Shown: positions 17,101-25,703, counted from the stretch's first letter. The stretch: 27,060 bases of DNA from an uncultured Ruminococcus sp. (GCA_910576995.1 CAJTLC010000027.1:1-27060); one strand, 5' to 3'. The notes: generated from the sequence alone by a model not told the origin. A program made the numbers and translations.

Positions 17101-17791
17101 TCATTGCCAGATTGTCTTCCGCAAGCCGCGCTGCATTCTGAAACTGTTTCAGTATTCTATCAAAAAGAGTTCTGAAATAAATCGAATCGCAAAAATTCTT
17201 TTTATATTCAGAAACCGCGGTATCAAGCCATTTATCACTCATAGCAACCGACGAAAGGAACTTATCCGTTTTATTGATTATATTAACAAGCGCGCTGTGA
17301 TCCTTAATGCAGAAACGGTCGTAAAGATATGATATTTTCTCATATTCCTCGCCGCTGTAATAATCAAGCAGGTCTTCCATCGCCTGAGATTTTATAACGC
17401 TGTTATCGTTTTCATCAAGAACAGAAAATCCCGACGTGATTCCCTGATCTGTAATGTTATCGCGCAGTAATTCAAAACAAAAAGAATTAATTGTCGAAAT
17501 CTTCGCATTCTGCAAAAGCGCCTGCTGTTTAAGAAGATAAGAATCCTCCGGATTTTTTTCAATAAGCGCACGAAGCTTCATATCAAGTCTTTTCCTCAAT
17601 TCGGATGCCGCGTCGTTTGTAAATGTTACCACAACTATTCTATCAGCGCTGATATTTGATTCAGGATCGGCGATCAATTTTATTAATCTCTCGGTAAGAA
17701 CCGCCGTTTTTCCGCTTCCCGCCGCAGCCGACACGATTATAGACGAACCTCGCGCGTCGATCGCATTTTGCTGTTGTTCTGTCCAGGGCAT
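14156..17791 (-). CDS. addA: ATP-dependent helicase/nuclease subunit A (AddA)
   Basis: A 1211-residue UvrD-like helicase fused to a RecB-type nuclease, the motor of the AddAB complex that resects double-strand breaks for RecA. Helicase motifs in order: Walker A in SAAAGSGKTAV (residues 21-31), VTFTNDAASELRKR, the DEAD-like IDEYQDSNN, VGDVKQSIYQFRLANP, QTLHKSKGLEYPFVF and LLYVGMTRAKQQ. The C-terminal nuclease has IVIVDYKSD (about residue 1157) with the expected catalytic Asp and Lys. Length is normal for AddA. The ATG at 17791 follows AAAGGAG that overlaps the end of addB, and only three bases separate the two genes, so they are co-translated. Confidence 0.96.
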   Translation of the reverse strand: MPWTEQQQNAIDARGSSIIVSAAAGSGKTAVLTERLIKLIADPESNISADRIVVVTFTNDAASELRKRLDMKLRALIEKNPEDSYLLKQQALLQNAKISTINSFCFELLRDNITDQGITSGFSVLDENDNSVIKSQAMEDLLDYYSGEEYEKISYLYDRFCIKDHSALVNIINKTDKFLSSVAMSDKWLDTAVSEYKKNFCDSIYFRTLFDRILKQFQNAARLAEDNLAMIGEIFPAMKTKEAEKSLTQAHEDCIIVEDALIMAEKRRFPNEEEIVYFTKFPDLVRVGKKAVHNIAKREVYKARRKKIRDIMKSAIASLNSAENDFIETGEVVEILAEVVRKYRTLVWERKCERNSISFDDGEHLALELLADVDENGNLKQSDVAERLSEYYSIIMIDEYQDSNNKQDMIFKLLSKNYRLNDHGEAEYGENAFLVGDVKQSIYQFRLANPKNFIDVMKSCVPYGGDETGNKYILLNKNFRSSREVIDFVNFIFTEIMSENCGDINYNENEMLYYGAEYFSAPHEESRKTVVSFINIDPLSDDDDEGEAVESPEAEYTAEKIAEMIKIGASVTESDGSVRSCKASDFCILVRKNYYTKSYVQALENRGINAKGSDEKGYLKSQEIAILIDLLRIIENPLRDIPMAAVMVSPMYGFTVEELSYIKSFDKNRNLYNIMLIATKGEIAGFDKKILIKIYSFLETLDRFRLDSITMTIGELIGSIYDRTDFISVMQLTRDGEKKRANLRMLIQYAQNYESFAAAEGCGGLGGFLRHIDRIAESGDYNQGKVSASSGDYVSVQTLHKSKGLEYPFVFICETSSKFKFDYDQVMCSDDGRIGFVLFDKQLLRKYKTFQRNMLTEERKMDSRSEEMRLLYVGMTRAKQQLFINLKCGNKSLERVEKLIEECVVNNSSIDELTSASESFSDWLWLCLMIHGNFIEIAEKLGIKSETFGFPVPDCNDDLFERTYISMEDLTDFRFEEEKIAAQADQKLVNELLEIIGNDYDRTLSETAAKLSVTQISRKFRGDESFDFHLKRPNFISEKSRQTGAERGTAIHTFFQYCNFDNAIRNTIEETDRLREHGFLTKAQAECIDPQKIMAFFKSDLYNRVKKSISYVREKKFTVAASQLEIDDVVFHKLKKSDGMIKGIIDLMYEEDDGIVIVDYKSDRGANEVQLRERYAKQMEIYKAAIELTTEKKVKGLILYSIEMEKEIFLE

Positions 17792-17794
17792 TTT

Positions 17795-20700
17795 TTACTC
17801 CTTTCCGCCGAGTATTTCCTTGGCTTCTTCCAATTTTTCCGTATCGATATCGCGGAATATCAGACCGTCGCCATTTCCACAAATATCGCTGAATCGGCAA
17901 TAATTACACGCCAACCCTTTCGCGGCTGCAAGAGGGATAGCTTCAATCTTTCCGCTGTACATTGATTCAGCCGTTTCAACAAGTATACGATATACATAAT
18001 TCTTTAATTTCTTCATTCCCGAATACGAAATAACGGAAGAATTTTTATACAATCCTCCCCCGACTTTCGCTTGAGCAGGGATATATCTTCCGCCGATTCC
18101 ATGTTCCATAGCTTCGAGAACGTCAGCGTCGTCTATTAAAAGTCCCGTAGTTTTTAGCTGAGAATCTATTCCGGACTGATTATACGACATTTCCTTTGAT
18201 TCTTCCGTGTTGAAATCATTCAAATGAATAGGAGTATACAGTACGCCTGCCGGAATATAATCTCCGTATACAGCGTTTTTTTCAGACGCTGCAAAAAGGT
18301 ACAGCAACATTTGCAGATTAAGGCCGCCCGCCAGAGTTTCAGCGCTGATCTTTTTTCCGCTGCTTTTATAATCGGATATTCTTAGATATTTTTTTCCGTC
18401 GATCTCACAAATATCAACGCGGTCGATAATTCCTCCAAAAAGCAGTTCTTTATCTCCGCAAAAATTTAATCTTACAGAATTTTCCTTACGCAAATCCAAT
18501 TCGAAAGCGTCCGGAATAAAATCGCTTGCCATAAGAAGCTGCTGAGTGTGCATAAACACCGATATAAGCTGCTCCGTAAGTTTATTAAAAATCAGTTCAA
18601 AACGAGGAGTTTTGGCAAAATCCCCTGCCATTTTTTCATTTCGGTATTTTTCGGCTTCTTTCTTGATCTCCCTGCAAAGCTGCTCATATGACAACGTTTC
18701 GAATTCTTTTTTATTACGCGCCGCCATTATTGAATAAAAGCAATTATGTGTAAGATCGCCTGCCATTCTTACATCAAGATCAATCTTTTCAGGCATTTGC
18801 AGATTTAAAAAATCCGAGCAGAAATACATAAAATGACATTTATTATAATTCTCAAGACCTGTTGGGGAAATTCGCAGCGGTTCAAAATTTTTCAGTTTTC
18901 TGATGATCTTCTCGTTTACCGTATATTCAAGTTTCTTTTCCGACCGCGGTATAACCGAATTAACACGGTCTCTGTAAATATCGTCTGAAAGCAGAACCTG
19001 CTTTATCGATTCCGTCGAGGAATTATTGAGCGATCTGTCCTGCAAATAATGATAATAAGCGGAATTCATGGTCACTGCATAAAAATCAGGCGAAAGCTCA
19101 CTGTCAGTAATAAGCATTCCACCGCCAAACATTTTCTGAATATCATCTATTATGCGCGACGGATATTTTACCTGCCCTGATAAATCAGAACGCGAATAAG
19201 AAACATAAAGCCTTTCAGAAGCAGTGGAAAGAGATTTGTAAACTATAAGCCGCTCAGACGCGATAAGATCGGTAAGCGGTCTTGCAATATCAACGCCCTG
19301 ATCAGAAAGTTTCTCACGATCGCCTTCGGTAAAAAGTCCGTGAAGCGATACCTGATTCGGGAAATCTCCCTCCGCAGCGCCTATCACGAAAATCGCTTTT
19401 GGCGCGCTTAATCTTGCAGTTCTTGCAGACGCAGTGATTACAGAATCAAGAGTCTGCGGCGGCACAGAATAAGTAATCCTGCCTATCATCGAGCGCATAA
19501 TATCGGCAAGTTCCCTGAACGATATTTGCTGGTCGCCCAGAGTTTCAGCCGTACTGTCAAGAATATCCATCAAACACGACCAGAGACGTTTTAATTCGGC
19601 AGCTTCAAAATCGCGGTCTTCTTTGATCAACTTCGTCATAATAATACTAATATTTTTCTCGGCTTCGCTTTCCGTTAAATAATTATACAACAGGCGGCAA
19701 GCTTCTTCCGCCGTGATCTCACCTCTTAACCTGCGTTTCAATTTCAAAATCGGCGTGATCGTATCACTTCGCAGCTTTTCAACTCTTTCAAGGCTGTTGT
19801 CCCCGGCAGTAAACGGTTTATTCCATATATCGCCGTCTATGCTCCATTTATAACAATAATTTTCCAATTCGGAAGTTTCAGTCAAAGTTTTGCCCAGAAT
19901 TCCGCATTTCAGTAATCTGAATATCTGCTCGCTGCGAAATTTTCTCGACGTCAATAAATCAAGAAGAGATATGAAAAACGCCATTATTGCCGTATGATTC
20001 ACCTGCCGCTCGACGCTGAGAAAATACGGGATATCATACCGCGCATAAGCCGCTTTCAAAACGTCGGCATACTGTTCAATATTATTGGAAATTACCGCAA
20101 TATCACTGTATTTCAAAGTTTTGTCCAAAAAGATAAGACGCTTTATTTCAGCGCATATATACTCCGCTTCACTGTACATATCTCTTGCTTCAAATATGCA
20201 AATATTTTCCGCATCAGGCGCATTTTTCGGATCTTCAACCATATTGCGCATGATTCGCTCGCTGAGATATTTAAGATCGGAAGTTTTAAACCGATAAGTT
20301 TTATCGCATTTTGTAATCTTATATTCACAGTTTATATCCCTGCAAATGGCGGTAAGCTGCCTGTAAGTAGTGTTTACAGTCTCAAAAAGTGTGAATTCTC
20401 CCGCGTTAACATCATCAGTACGAAGAGTTATAACAACATTTGCCGCCGATAAAAAGATTACCTTCAGCATATCAAGCTGATCGCCGTTGAAGCTTTCAAA
20501 CTCGTCAAGACATACGTTTATACCTTTGAAATAATGATTGAGATTAGCTATTTTTGCAGCTTCGCGAATATTTTCGAGATCATCTTTAAAGCCGTATTCC
20601 TTCATAAGACGTTCGTATTCGAAAAAAATTGCCGAAATATCTGCCGTTTTGTCATGTAAACGACGATCAAGATAAGCTGACTTTTCCATAAGTTTCTGAG

Positions 20701-21112
20701 GAGTTATCCCCGAATGCTTCATATCTGTTATAAGTTTCAGAACCTCCTCCGCAAATCCGCTCTGTTTGCTGCGCGCCGCAAAAAAGTTCAGCGTATCCGG
20801 CGCCGATCTTGCAGCTGCTATCGCCTGATATATCAGGATCATTCGAGCCATTTCATCGGCGTATTCACCGTTTCGGTTCGATTCGCCGTAAGCCTGAAAA
20901 AGTTGGCGGGAAATACTGTTGAAGCTCCCCGAAAAAATATTATTGAAATTTTTCGCGCCGATGTAAAAATAAAGTTTTTTATCAAACTCCGTAGAATATT
21001 GTTCGGGTACAAGAACGCATTGCTTCATTCCATTTTCAGAAAATCCCTTTATGCGTTCAAACATTGAAGTGGTTTTTCCCGTACCGGACGCACCGATTAT
21101 AAATTCTACCAA
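17795..21112 (-). CDS. addB: ATP-dependent helicase/nuclease subunit B (AddB)
   Basis: A 1105-residue partner of AddA. The N-terminus has a Walker A motif (GASGTGKTT, residues 8-16). A RecB-type nuclease motif, RISDYKSSGKK, lies near residue 930, and the four cysteines of the AddB iron-sulfur staple are visible: one in NKCHFMYF (about 755-760) and three in CNYCRFSDIC (1069-1078). In characterised AddAB complexes this subunit cuts the 5' strand and reads the Chi sequence. The frame starts with TTG at 21112, about six bases after a GAGGGGGG ribosome site; no better ATG is available. It is the first gene of the addBA operon. Confidence 0.95.
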   Translation of the reverse strand: MVEFIIGASGTGKTTSMFERIKGFSENGMKQCVLVPEQYSTEFDKKLYFYIGAKNFNNIFSGSFNSISRQLFQAYGESNRNGEYADEMARMILIYQAIAAARSAPDTLNFFAARSKQSGFAEEVLKLITDMKHSGITPQKLMEKSAYLDRRLHDKTADISAIFFEYERLMKEYGFKDDLENIREAAKIANLNHYFKGINVCLDEFESFNGDQLDMLKVIFLSAANVVITLRTDDVNAGEFTLFETVNTTYRQLTAICRDINCEYKITKCDKTYRFKTSDLKYLSERIMRNMVEDPKNAPDAENICIFEARDMYSEAEYICAEIKRLIFLDKTLKYSDIAVISNNIEQYADVLKAAYARYDIPYFLSVERQVNHTAIMAFFISLLDLLTSRKFRSEQIFRLLKCGILGKTLTETSELENYCYKWSIDGDIWNKPFTAGDNSLERVEKLRSDTITPILKLKRRLRGEITAEEACRLLYNYLTESEAEKNISIIMTKLIKEDRDFEAAELKRLWSCLMDILDSTAETLGDQQISFRELADIMRSMIGRITYSVPPQTLDSVITASARTARLSAPKAIFVIGAAEGDFPNQVSLHGLFTEGDREKLSDQGVDIARPLTDLIASERLIVYKSLSTASERLYVSYSRSDLSGQVKYPSRIIDDIQKMFGGGMLITDSELSPDFYAVTMNSAYYHYLQDRSLNNSSTESIKQVLLSDDIYRDRVNSVIPRSEKKLEYTVNEKIIRKLKNFEPLRISPTGLENYNKCHFMYFCSDFLNLQMPEKIDLDVRMAGDLTHNCFYSIMAARNKKEFETLSYEQLCREIKKEAEKYRNEKMAGDFAKTPRFELIFNKLTEQLISVFMHTQQLLMASDFIPDAFELDLRKENSVRLNFCGDKELLFGGIIDRVDICEIDGKKYLRISDYKSSGKKISAETLAGGLNLQMLLYLFAASEKNAVYGDYIPAGVLYTPIHLNDFNTEESKEMSYNQSGIDSQLKTTGLLIDDADVLEAMEHGIGGRYIPAQAKVGGGLYKNSSVISYSGMKKLKNYVYRILVETAESMYSGKIEAIPLAAAKGLACNYCRFSDICGNGDGLIFRDIDTEKLEEAKEILGGKE

Positions 21113-21140
21113 TTTTATCCCCCCTCAAGATGTGCGAAAA

Positions 21141-21168
21141 AATATACGTAACAGGCTATTAGTTGCAA
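21141..21168 (-). promoter_or_regulatory. Probable promoter of addBA
   Basis: Minus-strand TTGCAA (21163-21168), a 16-base spacer, and TATATT (21141-21146), 28 bases before the TTG start of addB. The -35 box partly overlaps the foot of the hairpin that ends the GH25 gene. Confidence 0.5.
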
Positions 21169-21206
21169 AACTGCCTTTTCAAGATTATCTTGTAAAGGCA
21201 GTTTTG
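21166..21206 (-). terminator. Strong stem-loop after the GH25 gene
   Basis: CAAAACTGCCTTT (21166-21178) pairs with AAAGGCAGTTTTG (21194-21206); after one T-T mismatch the stem continues as CAAGA/TCTTG around a 3-base loop. It lies 10 bases after the stop of the GH25 gene. No free U-tract follows on the minus strand beyond the TTTT in the stem, so termination may be incomplete. Confidence 0.6.
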
Positions 21207-21216
21207 TAGAAATTAT

Positions 21217-23277
21217 TCAAAATCCATTCAGATGATTTTTTTTCATAATCATTGCATATTCTTTATTAGCTGAATTTGCAATAATTTTACCGTTTACTCC
21301 GCTGACATTTATTCCGCCGATGGACATCATTCCATACTCGTATTCAAATGTTGGAGTAAATGGAATGTCAGAATACAGCCATACATCATACTTTTTGAAA
21401 AGTTCGGCATTGACGGAATCCTGCAAAAACTGCTCGCTGCCTCGTATTCCAATGTAGCAGTCTCTGTTTTCTAAATAGAGACAGAAATTATCAATAAGTT
21501 CCCAGAGCTGACTTTCATTAAGACCCGACTGCGTTATCGATTCATCTGTCAGATCAAGAAACATCGGATATTCAAATTGCCGTCCTTTTACTATTTCATA
21601 AAATTTCACAGCCTCGGCATGGATTCCCTCAACAGTAGTCGATTTCGCTTTCCAATAAACTCCGCATGGTATACCTGCTCCCTTGGCAGCATCGAAATTT
21701 TTATCAAAGTATTCATCTTCCTGCGGTTCTGTTCCGCCCTCGCCTGCTTTCAGCATTATAAATGAAAACGCACCCGAAGAAGCTGCTGAATTCCAATCAA
21801 TATCGCCGTTTTCAGCTGAAATATCAATTCCGCACGACTGTGAAGAAACTATAAATGAAGACGTCGTAGTCGTTTGAAGCGGTTCGTTCGGGGAATCCGT
21901 CTGAGTAGTTATCGCAGGGATATTAGGACGATCTCCGCCTGTACTCGGATTTTTTCCGATAATTGCCGGATAATCCTTATAACAATAATTCATATCAACA
22001 TTTCCGTTAATACCGTCAACAGCGCCGTCACTGCCGTACTGCCATATTCCGTAATGTCCGTCATAAGCCGAAAGCTGCGAACTATACTGCGCCGCCCAGA
22101 CATCATATTTTTCAAGAACGCTTCTGTAAACTTTGGTCTGGAGAAGATTTGCATAACTGTACGCGCCTACATAGTAGCCTTTTTCCTCAAAAAACGAGCA
22201 AAACGTATCAAATATCGCCGAAACTTCGGCAGTTGTAAGATTATTTACGATCTTTGGTTCCTCAACATCATAATAAATAGGATATGTAAAGCTGTAATCC
22301 TTGATTATTTCATAGCAAGTCTCCGCCTCCATGAGCGCGCCCTCTGGAGTCGAGGCATAACTGTACCAGTATATTCCCACATCAATACCATTAGCCTGCG
22401 CATTCTGCATATTATAATGGAAAAACTTGTCGACCTGATAAAGTTCTTTGCCATATCCTGCTCTTATTATTGCAAAATCGGCAAGCCCACTCTCCTTTAC
22501 GCTTTTCCAGTTTATCTCCCCCTGATGCTCGGAAACGTCGATTCCACGCAGATATAAGCCATTCGGAAAATTCGGTGATATCGACGAAGTCGTTGCAGAA
22601 GTCGGCGAATCTGTGGAATTTACTGTACTCATGGTAGTAGTCGGAATAGTAGTTGTCTTTTTAGTCGAAGCAGTCGTTTTTGTTGAAGACGAAGTAGTTT
22701 TTGAAGCAGTAGTCTGAATTTTAGTCGTTGTTGTTTTTTCAGGCAATGTTGTTTTTGTAGTTGTATTTTTTGAAGTTGTAGTCTGGATTTTAGTCGTCGT
22801 TGTTTTTTCTGACAATGTTGTTTTTGTAGTTGTATTTTTTGAAGTTGTAGTCTGGATTTTGTTCGTTGTTGTTTTTTCTGACAATGTTGTTTTTGTAGTT
22901 GTATTTTTTGAAGTTGTAGTCTGGATTTTGTTCGTTGTTGTCTTTTCAGGCGATGTTGTTTTAACCGCATTAGTTGTTACCTTTGTGGTTTTTACAGCGT
23001 TGGTTTCGGAATTAACCGTAGTTGTCGTTTCGGCTGATGTCGTTGTTGTAGTTGTAGAAGTTGTTACACCCAAAAACGCATCATATATCTCAAATACATG
23101 AAAAGGCTCCTCATCTGAAACAGGGTCTTTACTTTCTGTCGAATTTATGTTATTATATAAACATACACTTTTGTCAAAATCATTTGCAGCCGTTGCAGCA
23201 GGATAAAGCGAAGCAAACGACCAGTATCCTATTGAACATGACAGCGCCACAGAAAGCAAATTTGTTATTATGCTCAT
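21217..23277 (-). CDS. Exported protein with two GH25 (lysozyme-like) domains and Thr-rich linker
   Basis: A 686-residue cell-wall protein. A hydrophobic N-terminal segment (signal or anchor, about residues 3-31) is followed by a Thr/Lys-rich linker (about 72-235) with 23-residue repeats, then a GH25 domain (about 243-440), a second Thr-rich spacer and a second GH25-like domain (about 480-680). The first domain has GIDVSEHQG (D247) and YDVEEP (D337, E339), matching GH25 muramidase catalytic residues. The second has GIDISAENG and LDLTDE, in which the catalytic Glu position appears to be Thr, so it is probably a binding or structural copy. I use ATG at 23277, preceded by AAGGAG; the ATG 21 bases upstream lacks a site. 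It may act in wall remodelling or lysis of competitors. Confidence 0.9.
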   Translation of the reverse strand: MSIITNLLSVALSCSIGYWSFASLYPAATAANDFDKSVCLYNNINSTESKDPVSDEEPFHVFEIYDAFLGVTTSTTTTTTSAETTTTVNSETNAVKTTKVTTNAVKTTSPEKTTTNKIQTTTSKNTTTKTTLSEKTTTNKIQTTTSKNTTTKTTLSEKTTTTKIQTTTSKNTTTKTTLPEKTTTTKIQTTASKTTSSSTKTTASTKKTTTIPTTTMSTVNSTDSPTSATTSSISPNFPNGLYLRGIDVSEHQGEINWKSVKESGLADFAIIRAGYGKELYQVDKFFHYNMQNAQANGIDVGIYWYSYASTPEGALMEAETCYEIIKDYSFTYPIYYDVEEPKIVNNLTTAEVSAIFDTFCSFFEEKGYYVGAYSYANLLQTKVYRSVLEKYDVWAAQYSSQLSAYDGHYGIWQYGSDGAVDGINGNVDMNYCYKDYPAIIGKNPSTGGDRPNIPAITTQTDSPNEPLQTTTTSSFIVSSQSCGIDISAENGDIDWNSAASSGAFSFIMLKAGEGGTEPQEDEYFDKNFDAAKGAGIPCGVYWKAKSTTVEGIHAEAVKFYEIVKGRQFEYPMFLDLTDESITQSGLNESQLWELIDNFCLYLENRDCYIGIRGSEQFLQDSVNAELFKKYDVWLYSDIPFTPTFEYEYGMMSIGGINVSGVNGKIIANSANKEYAMIMKKNHLNGF
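22734..22963 (-). repeat. 69-bp tandem repeats encoding the Thr-rich linker
   Basis: Direct repeats with an exact 69-base period start at 22734, 22803 and 22872, with a partial copy from 22941. They encode 23-residue units with the core EKTTTNKIQTTTSKNTTTKT. The inner copies are nearly identical, so the array is likely to change length by slippage without shifting the frame. Confidence 0.9.
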
Positions 23278-23365
23278 GACACTTTTCTCCTTAAACATAT
23301 CAGAGTATCTTCAAAAATCTTTTAAATAAAATCTTATGACACCCCATTATACTATAATATTTTTT

Positions 23366-23394
23366 ATTATACCATAATGTTGAATATTTTGCAA
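23366..23394 (-). promoter_or_regulatory. Promoter of the GH25 gene
   Basis: Minus-strand TTGCAA (23389-23394), a 17-base spacer, and consensus TATAAT (23366-23371). It would give a leader of about 80 bases before the ATG at 23277. Confidence 0.65.
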
Positions 23395-23457
23395 GCAAAT
23401 TCAAGCAAAAAACAAATATACAAAGAAATTTGGTAATATGCGCCAAATGAAAAATAA

Positions 23458-23506
23458 ATTTATAATTTCTTCTATTGCAAAGTGTGCAATAAAAGAAATT
23501 ATAAAT
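23458..23506. other. Long hairpin upstream of the pseudouridine synthase gene
   Basis: A 14-bp outer stem (ATTTATAATTTCTT, 23458-23471, with 23493-23506) continues after a 2-by-2 internal loop as ATTGCA/TGCAAT closed by AAGTG. It ends 16 bases before the GGAG of the plus-strand gene and has no U-tract. It may be a leader structure of that gene or a protein site. Confidence 0.6.
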
Positions 23507-23533
23507 GTAAAATAACAAAAATGGAGTATACAA

Positions 23534-24490
23534 ATGAAAGAATTTATTATTAATCAAAACGACAGCGATCAAAGAATCGATAAGTTTTTATCAAAGGCCA
23601 TGCCTGACCTGCCAAAAAGCATGATGTATCGCCTGATACGCAAGAAAGATATAAAGATCAACGGAAAGCGCTGTGAAATATCAACAAAATTATGTGAGGG
23701 AGATATTGTGAGAATTTATGTCAAGGATGATGTCGCTGCTGCAAAATCTCGCGATTTAAGCTTCATGAATGCTTCTGATAAACTTTCAGTCGTTTTTGAA
23801 GACAATAATATCCTGATCGCTTTTAAGCCTGTCGGACTTGATTCTCATGGAAACGGCTCAGGAAATTGCGATACACTAATAAACCGCATAAAACGCTATC
23901 TCCACGAAAAAGGAGAATTCAATGCGGCTGCTGAAAATTCATTTGCACCCGCATTATGCAGCCGACTCGACCGCAATACCTCCGGTCTTGTAGCCGCAGC
24001 TAAAAATTCCGCGGCTCTTCGCGAAATGAACGAAAGCATCAAATGCGGAGCAGTTCATAAAATTTACCGCTGCATTACTGTAAATAAACCTCCGCGTTCC
24101 GAAGATGTTATCTCCGCTTATCATAAAAAAGATGAGAGCAGAAATATTGTCCGAATTACTGATACTCCTGTAGAAGGTTCGCGTGAAATTCGCACAGGCT
24201 ATAAGATAATAGCTGAAAAATCGGGGCTGTATCTTCTCGAAATAAGGCTATATACCGGCAGGACTCACCAGATCAGAGCACATCTTTCTCATATTGGCGC
24301 ACCTATTCTCGGCGACGGGAAATACGGAAATATCAGCCTAAACAAACGATATGGGATTTTTCGGCAGATGTTGTGCGCTTACAGTCTTGAATTTGATTTT
24401 CCTAATTATTCCAAACTGAATTATCTGAATAAAATTAAGATATCGATTCCCAAAAGCGAACAGCAAAATTTATTTTCTGTAAATTTCTAA
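23534..24490 (+). CDS. RluA-family ribosomal RNA pseudouridine synthase
   Basis: A 318-residue enzyme that would convert uridine to pseudouridine in 23S rRNA. An N-terminal S4 RNA-binding domain (about 11-70) precedes the catalytic domain. Family motifs are KPVGLDSHG (98-106), SRLDRNTSG (143-151) with catalytic D146, and GRTHQIRAHLSHIGAPILGD toward the C-terminus. The ATG at 23534 follows GGAG at seven bases. Which site it modifies (RluC, RluD or another paralogue) cannot be told. It overlaps the convergent WYL-regulator gene by 21 bases at their 3' ends. Confidence 0.93.
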   Translation: MKEFIINQNDSDQRIDKFLSKAMPDLPKSMMYRLIRKKDIKINGKRCEISTKLCEGDIVRIYVKDDVAAAKSRDLSFMNASDKLSVVFEDNNILIAFKPVGLDSHGNGSGNCDTLINRIKRYLHEKGEFNAAAENSFAPALCSRLDRNTSGLVAAAKNSAALREMNESIKCGAVHKIYRCITVNKPPRSEDVISAYHKKDESRNIVRITDTPVEGSREIRTGYKIIAEKSGLYLLEIRLYTGRTHQIRAHLSHIGAPILGDGKYGNISLNKRYGIFRQMLCAYSLEFDFPNYSKLNYLNKIKISIPKSEQQNLFSVNF

Positions 24491-25438
24491 AACCTTATCG
24501 AGTTCTTCGCAAAATTTATTACGAATATATTCAGGCGATACGATCTCCATATTGCTTCCATATTTCATGACCCATCGGTAAAAACTCTGGCTTATGCCTA
24601 TCTTAACTCTGACAATAACGCTGTCCAGATATTCATCATCATTACGAACGCAGGCATAATTTCCAAAATGCTCCAACATATCATCCAGCAAGAACTTCTT
24701 CACACGAAATATTACATATTCAAAAGATTCAGGCTCAAACATATCGATCACAACACCATCAGGCTTTGGAATATCAACTTTTAATTTAGTTTTATCCCCT
24801 GCTGTAATTTTGCTCATGCGATCGATACGGTACACACGTAATTGAAGATTCTCCTCATTGACACATTTCAAATAAAAGCGTTCATTAAAATAAACCACTT
24901 TTACAGGAATCATTTCGCGACGCTTTTTGTAATAGTTCATATTTTTATTAACATTCAATTTTCCATATTCAAAATTGATCTTGCGCTTTTCAGATATAAT
25001 TGTATGAACTTTATCCAGATTTTCCAACAAATCCAGAGACGGAGAATACTGAACGTTTAACGAGATCCGGCTAATAAGCTGACGCACTTCCTTCTCAGAA
25101 CATATTCCCTCAAATTTCTTGATAAGCCGCTGCTTCTTGGAATTCGACAGAAACTTATTGATAGATATCGAATCTACTATGAATCTGATCTCGTTGAATG
25201 TGAATCCATTATTTTTCATTTTATAATAAAATGTATTATGAGCGCCTGCCGTCGCCGTTATATCGTTTCCGGCAAGCTGCAAACGCTCTATATCACGCCT
25301 TATGGTAAGAGCAGAAACGCTCTTCATGTTTCCGTTTTCTGACAAATATCGCTGTATATCTTTTATCGTCACACCTTGAGATTCATTAGTGCCACACGAC
25401 AAATATTCATAAATATAAATTATTCTTTCATGTTCCAT
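24470..25438 (-). CDS. WYL-domain transcriptional regulator
   Basis: A 322-residue regulator of the YafY/PafC-like type. An N-terminal winged helix-turn-helix (about residues 5-62, with SVSALTIRRDIERLQ as recognition part) is followed by a WYL domain (about 140-220; NFEYGK, PVKVVYFNERFYLK and LRVYRIDRM) and a C-terminal WCX-like extension. WYL domains sense nucleic acid or nucleotide ligands and often govern DNA-damage or phage-defence genes. The target here is unknown. I prefer ATG at 25438 because the ATG nine bases upstream leaves no room for a ribosome site. It has a perfect promoter and a long leader with a GTGTATTACAC palindrome (25460-25470). Confidence 0.85.
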   Translation of the reverse strand: MEHERIIYIYEYLSCGTNESQGVTIKDIQRYLSENGNMKSVSALTIRRDIERLQLAGNDITATAGAHNTFYYKMKNNGFTFNEIRFIVDSISINKFLSNSKKQRLIKKFEGICSEKEVRQLISRISLNVQYSPSLDLLENLDKVHTIISEKRKINFEYGKLNVNKNMNYYKKRREMIPVKVVYFNERFYLKCVNEENLQLRVYRIDRMSKITAGDKTKLKVDIPKPDGVVIDMFEPESFEYVIFRVKKFLLDDMLEHFGNYACVRNDDEYLDSVIVRVKIGISQSFYRWVMKYGSNMEIVSPEYIRNKFCEELDKVLEIYRK

Positions 25439-25531
25439 AATTTTCATCTTTCTATCAGGGTGTATTACACAATCCGAAATGCTCGTCTTACAAGTTTAGA
25501 TAATTAAATAAGAATTTTATATTCAAATAAT

Positions 25532-25560
25532 ATTATATCATGAAAGATTTAATATGTCAA
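25532..25560 (-). promoter_or_regulatory. Consensus promoter of the WYL-regulator gene
   Basis: Minus-strand TTGACA (25555-25560), exactly 17 bases, and TATAAT (25532-25537), both perfect sigma-A boxes. The leader of about 87 bases contains the 11-bp palindrome GTGTATTACAC (25460-25470), a possible operator. Another palindrome, ATCATA-ATTA-TATGAT (25600-25615), lies upstream. Confidence 0.8.
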
Positions 25561-25703
25561 GCTTAAATCAAATATTCTCAAAAATTAGGATGCAAAAACA
25601 TCATAATTATATGATATCGGAAATTTAACTACACATGTAAACTTTCTTACTTCTCTCTGATAAGCCGAATTATTAGTTAAAAAATAAAAATATTTTTTTC
25701 CTA

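Noticed and set aside
22734..22963. Possible CRISPR array
   Set aside because: The 69-base periodic repeats have no spacers and are in frame within the linker of the GH25 protein.
22629..22970. Gln/Lys/Leu/Arg-rich minus-strand ORF
   Set aside because: It is the Thr-repeat region of the GH25 gene read in another frame, not an independent protein.
23300..23572. 90-codon hydrophobic minus-strand ORF upstream of the GH25 gene
   Set aside because: It spans the GH25 promoter and the leader hairpin, overlaps the start of the pseudouridine synthase gene, and has an A/T-driven Phe/Leu/Tyr composition without a ribosome site.
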